64,000 nt of DNA from Sulfitobacter sp. SK012 (GTDB lineage Bacteria; Pseudomonadota; Alphaproteobacteria; Rhodobacterales; Rhodobacteraceae), in contig NZ_CP025805.1 of assembly GCF_003352085.1 (NCBI RefSeq), positions 1-64,000 of the forward strand, written 5' to 3'. How positions within the stretch are numbered: the first letter of the stretch is position 1; every line of letters begins with the position of its first letter. Position numbers and translations under genes: made by a program. The notes beneath the pieces are model-generated. The model was not told where the DNA came from and made no database searches. It worked only from the letters and a program-made list of their open reading frames with translations. Shown in pieces: positions 61,540-64,000 of this stretch.

Positions 61540-62930
61540 CGGTGCCGCGTACCTTGATGGATAAAGTGTGGGACAGCCATGAGGTGTTGTGCCGTGACGA
61601 TGGCACCTCGCTTTTGTGGGTCGACAGGCATCTTGTGCACGAGGGGTCGCATCATGCGTTTGCCAAACTTGCCGCGCGCGCGATGACGGTGGCACAACCA
61701 GAGCTGACATTTGGCGTTGTGGATCACTATGCCCCGACGCGACTCGGAGAGATGGCCCCTGACATACGCGCGATGATTGCGACGCTGGATCAAAATGCGC
61801 GCGATGCTGGCATCCGTTTGTTCGACCTGCACGATCCTGCGCAGGGTATTGTTCATGTAATCGGGCCCGAGCAGGGGCTGACATTACCCGGCCTTCTGAT
61901 CAATTGTGGTGACAGTCATACGTCCACGCATGGCGCATTTGGTGCGTTGGCCTTTGGTGTGGGGGCCACGGAAGTCGCCCATATTCTGGCGACCCAGACC
62001 ATTTGGCAAAAGCGGCCGAAAACCATGCGGATAACGTTTGACGGCGCGCTGGGTGCGGGGGTCACTGCCAAGGACTTGGCGCTGCACTGGATCGGCGAGT
62101 TGGGGGCGGACGCCGCACAGGGATTTGCCGTTGAATATTTGGGCGAGGCTGTTGCGGCGCTCAGCATGGAAGGGCGAATGACCCTGTGCAATTTGAGCAT
62201 CGAAGGGGGGGCCCGTATGGGCATGGTTGCCCCTGATGCGGTGACATTTGAATATTTGCAAGGACGCCCGTTTGCGCCGCAGAATGACGCATGGGCCGCT
62301 GCGGTGGCAGAGTGGCAGGACCTCTATTCGGACGCTGACAGTGCGTTTGACCGCGAAATCACGTTTAATGCAAACCGCATCGCGCCCACAGTAACATGGG
62401 GCACATCGCCCGAGGATGCCTTGCCGATCACTGGTGCTGTCCCGTTTCCCGACAACCAAGGGGCTAAGGCTGAAAGTACGCGCGCCTCACTTGATTATAT
62501 GGGGCTTGAGGCGGGAATGCCGCTGTCGCGCATTGCGGTGGATCAGGTATTTATCGGTTCCTGCACAAACGGGCGTATCGAGGATTTGCGCATGGCGGCG
62601 CAGGTTTTGAAGGGCAGGCAGGCTGTCGTGCCGGGCCTTGTCTCACCGGGTTCAGTGCTTGTGAAGAAGCAGGCCGAAGAGGAGGGGCTGGCGCAGATTT
62701 TTGTCTCTGCGGGGCTGGAATGGGCAGGGTCGGGTTGTTCAATGTGTGTGGGGATGAACGGTGATCTGGTTGAGGCTGGAAAACGCTGTGCCTCTTCCAC
62801 CAATCGCAATTTCAAAGGCCGTCAGGGCCGTGGTGCGCGCACCCACCTGATGAGCCCTGCAATGGTGGCTGCCGCAGCGGTCACAGGCCATTTGACAGAT
62901 GTACGCCCCTTGTTGGAGGGCCGGATATGA
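61536..62930 (+). CDS. aconitase-family hydro-lyase, large subunit (LeuC-like)
   Basis: 464 residues, typical of LeuC. The [4Fe-4S] cysteines are present: C343 (IGSCTNGR), C401 and C404 (GSGCSMCVGMNGD). INCGDSHTSTHGAFGAL and GRQGRGARTHLMSPAM are LeuC-type. The usual NPD of LeuC is NGD here, and the genome context is not leucine synthesis. Related enzymes include dimethylmaleate hydratase and other alkylmalate dehydratases. Next to a methylisocitrate/dimethylmalate-type lyase, hydration of a substituted maleate is the better guess (inference). Start ATG overlaps the regulator stop by four bases. Confidence 0.87.
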   Translation: MTVPRTLMDKVWDSHEVLCRDDGTSLLWVDRHLVHEGSHHAFAKLAARAMTVAQPELTFGVVDHYAPTRLGEMAPDIRAMIATLDQNARDAGIRLFDLHDPAQGIVHVIGPEQGLTLPGLLINCGDSHTSTHGAFGALAFGVGATEVAHILATQTIWQKRPKTMRITFDGALGAGVTAKDLALHWIGELGADAAQGFAVEYLGEAVAALSMEGRMTLCNLSIEGGARMGMVAPDAVTFEYLQGRPFAPQNDAWAAAVAEWQDLYSDADSAFDREITFNANRIAPTVTWGTSPEDALPITGAVPFPDNQGAKAESTRASLDYMGLEAGMPLSRIAVDQVFIGSCTNGRIEDLRMAAQVLKGRQAVVPGLVSPGSVLVKKQAEEEGLAQIFVSAGLEWAGSGCSMCVGMNGDLVEAGKRCASSTNRNFKGRQGRGARTHLMSPAMVAAAAVTGHLTDVRPLLEGRI

Positions 62931-63514
62931 GTGGTTGGGAAACACTGAGCGGAACTGCCGTTGCATTGCAGCAGTCCAATATCGACACGGACCAACTTAT
63001 CCCCGCGCGGTTTATGTCCCAGCCCCGCAGTGCGGGCTATGGCGGCTTTTTGCTCCATGATGTGCGCGCTGCACAGGACGGGCATCCGTTAGGGCAACAC
63101 AAGCCAAAGGTGCTGGTGACGGGGCGCAATTTCGGCAGTGGTAGCAGCCGCGAGGCCGCAGTGTATGCGCTGGTGGATTTTGGTATCAAGGCGGTTTTTG
63201 CACCCAGTTTTGGCGATATCTTTATGGGCAACGCTGTAAACAACGGCTTGTTGGCGGCGCAGATTGGTACGGACATTGCGTCAGTTCTGATCGCAGCTTT
63301 GGGAGAGGATGCAGGTGCTGCTCAGGTTGACCTTCGCACGGGGCGCGCCACGATCGCCGGTCAGGACGTGGCTTTTGATCTGGACCCTGTAAGCCGTCAA
63401 AAATTGATAAATGGCTGGGACGACATTGACATGACCCTGCATCACTCGGAACAAATCAAGGCGTTTCGCGCGGCCCGACTGGCTGCGCATTCATGGGCAC
63501 TGCCCGCAACATAA
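62927..63514 (+). CDS. aconitase-family hydro-lyase, small subunit (LeuD-like)
   Basis: 195 residues. Swivel domain with NIDTDQLIPARFM, VTGRNFGSGSSREAAVYALVDF (substrate-binding Ser/Arg loop) and IKAVFAPSFGDIFMGNAVNNGLL, all standard for LeuD. Overlaps the large subunit gene by four bases, as expected for two subunits made in equal amounts. Its role follows that of the large subunit. Confidence 0.88.
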   Translation: MSGWETLSGTAVALQQSNIDTDQLIPARFMSQPRSAGYGGFLLHDVRAAQDGHPLGQHKPKVLVTGRNFGSGSSREAAVYALVDFGIKAVFAPSFGDIFMGNAVNNGLLAAQIGTDIASVLIAALGEDAGAAQVDLRTGRATIAGQDVAFDLDPVSRQKLINGWDDIDMTLHHSEQIKAFRAARLAAHSWALPAT

Positions 63515-63563
63515 ATCACCACCAATGGCGCAAAATGCGTCGATCATCAGGGAGAAAGAACAA

Positions 63564-64000
63564 ATGAAACATACAATACTCGGCGGCATCCTCGCCACAA
63601 CTGCACTGGCGGGTACTGCCTATGCCCAAGAAACGCTGACTGCTGTTCATGCCTTTCCTGAATCGCTCATCTATACAAAGAGCTTTTTGGAGTTTGTGGA
63701 TAAGGTGAACACCGCAGGTGAAGGTGTGATTCAGATCGAAGTGCGCGGCGGACCCGAAGCGATCGGCATGTTCCAGCAGCCCGATGCGGTGCGCAGTGGC
63801 GTGGTTGACATGGTATACACACCTGGCAGCTTTTACGCCGGTGCCTTGCCTGAAAAAGACGCGCTTGTGACCTCGAACAAAGTTGCATCCGAAGTCCGCG
63901 AGAACGGCGGAATTGAACTGATCGACCAGATCCACCAGGAAAAAATGGGTGTGAAATATCTTGGCTGGTTCGATTCAGGTGTGTGCTACAATCTTTGGAC
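63564..64000 (+). CDS. TRAP transporter solute-binding protein (DctP type), 5' part
   Basis: First 145 codons; the gene continues past the window. RBS AGGGAGA, start ATG 63564. Signal peptide MKHTILGGILATTALAGTAYA followed by the DctP-family start (TLTAVHAFPESLIYTKSFLEF, VRGGPEAIGMFQQPDAVRSG). Periplasmic binding protein for a carboxylate-type ligand. It sits 50 bases behind the LeuD-like gene, so it probably captures the substrate of the pathway. The membrane subunits would follow to the right. Confidence 0.88.
   Translation, partial: MKHTILGGILATTALAGTAYAQETLTAVHAFPESLIYTKSFLEFVDKVNTAGEGVIQIEVRGGPEAIGMFQQPDAVRSGVVDMVYTPGSFYAGALPEKDALVTSNKVASEVRENGGIELIDQIHQEKMGVKYLGWFDSGVCYNLW

Noticed and set aside
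61536..63514. Leucine biosynthesis leuCD
   Set aside because: No leuA or leuB, and the genes are embedded in a regulator/hydantoinase/lyase cluster; kept as LeuCD-like only.
1..64000. CRISPR array, tRNA or rRNA genes
   Set aside because: No regularly spaced repeats and no tRNA- or rRNA-like stretch were recognised by eye.

Overview
The window reads as part of a plasmid or chromid of a marine alphaproteobacterium, most likely a Roseobacter-group member of the Rhodobacterales. The reasons are a repABC-type replication/partition locus at the left edge (repB starts at base 1, repA lies just outside), a TRAP transporter gene, and a mixture of insertion sequences (IS5, IS6, IS30, IS66, IS110/IS1111) usual for roseobacter extrachromosomal DNA. 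No tRNA, rRNA or CRISPR array was seen.

Layout. (1) 1-2.3 kb: repB, an antisense ctRNA between repB and repC, repC, and two copies of a 16-18 bp palindrome (inside repC and just behind it) that are good candidates for RepB binding sites. (2) 2.4-8.9 kb: a tyrosine recombinase facing away from a Tn5053/Tn7-like tniA-tniB-tniQ operon, then a DUF1403 gene overlapping an scpB homologue. A perfect 16-bp inverted repeat brackets tniABQ. (3) 9-10.1 kb: a Fic AMPylase-type protein with its own winged helix and a dyad in front of its start. (4) 10.5-23 kb: IS elements between catabolic genes: an AraC regulator diverging from a secreted N-acyl-D-amino-acid deacylase-like enzyme, an OprB-type porin, a MOSC protein, small barrel and cupin proteins, and several chimeric pseudogenes. 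(5) 23.4-30 kb: a 1,495-residue CheB-CheR-PAS-kinase-receiver hybrid, a truncated response regulator, a P-type ATPase scrap and a ferric-reductase-like flavocytochrome. (6) 30-48 kb: an IS graveyard carrying isolated genes (alpha/beta hydrolase, DMT exporter, ABC membrane domain, aminoglycoside-phosphotransferase/ATPase fusion, UPF0149, tandem SpoIIAA-like protein, agmatinase, aldo/keto reductase). A 198-bp inverted repeat at 32,887-33,084 and 45,926-46,123 has placed a copy of the aldo/keto reductase leader in front of the hydrolase gene. (7) 48.2-53.4 kb: a membrane/stress cluster resembling E. coli yqjD-yqjE and ybhP-clsB, with an AI-2E-family transporter that is now a pseudogene.

(8) 53.4-64 kb is the most coherent system: two divergent operons around a GntR/UTRA regulator. 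Leftward: tautomerase-NTF2 fusion, hydantoinase/oxoprolinase B and A, an isochorismatase-fold protein lacking the usual cysteine, an isocitrate-lyase/PEP-mutase-family lyase, and a fumarate-reductase-like flavoprotein. Rightward: the regulator, LeuC-like and LeuD-like dehydratase subunits, and a TRAP solute-binding protein that runs off the window. Nearly every junction is a 4-base ATGA overlap. The set (ring-opening amidase, hydro-lyase, C-C lyase, importer) looks like a complete route for a cyclic amide or imide to a malate-type intermediate and then pyruvate or a similar 2-oxoacid. The dehydratase/lyase pair has a precedent in the dimethylmaleate hydratase and 2,3-dimethylmalate lyase of nicotinate fermentation. 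The substrate is not known from the sequence.
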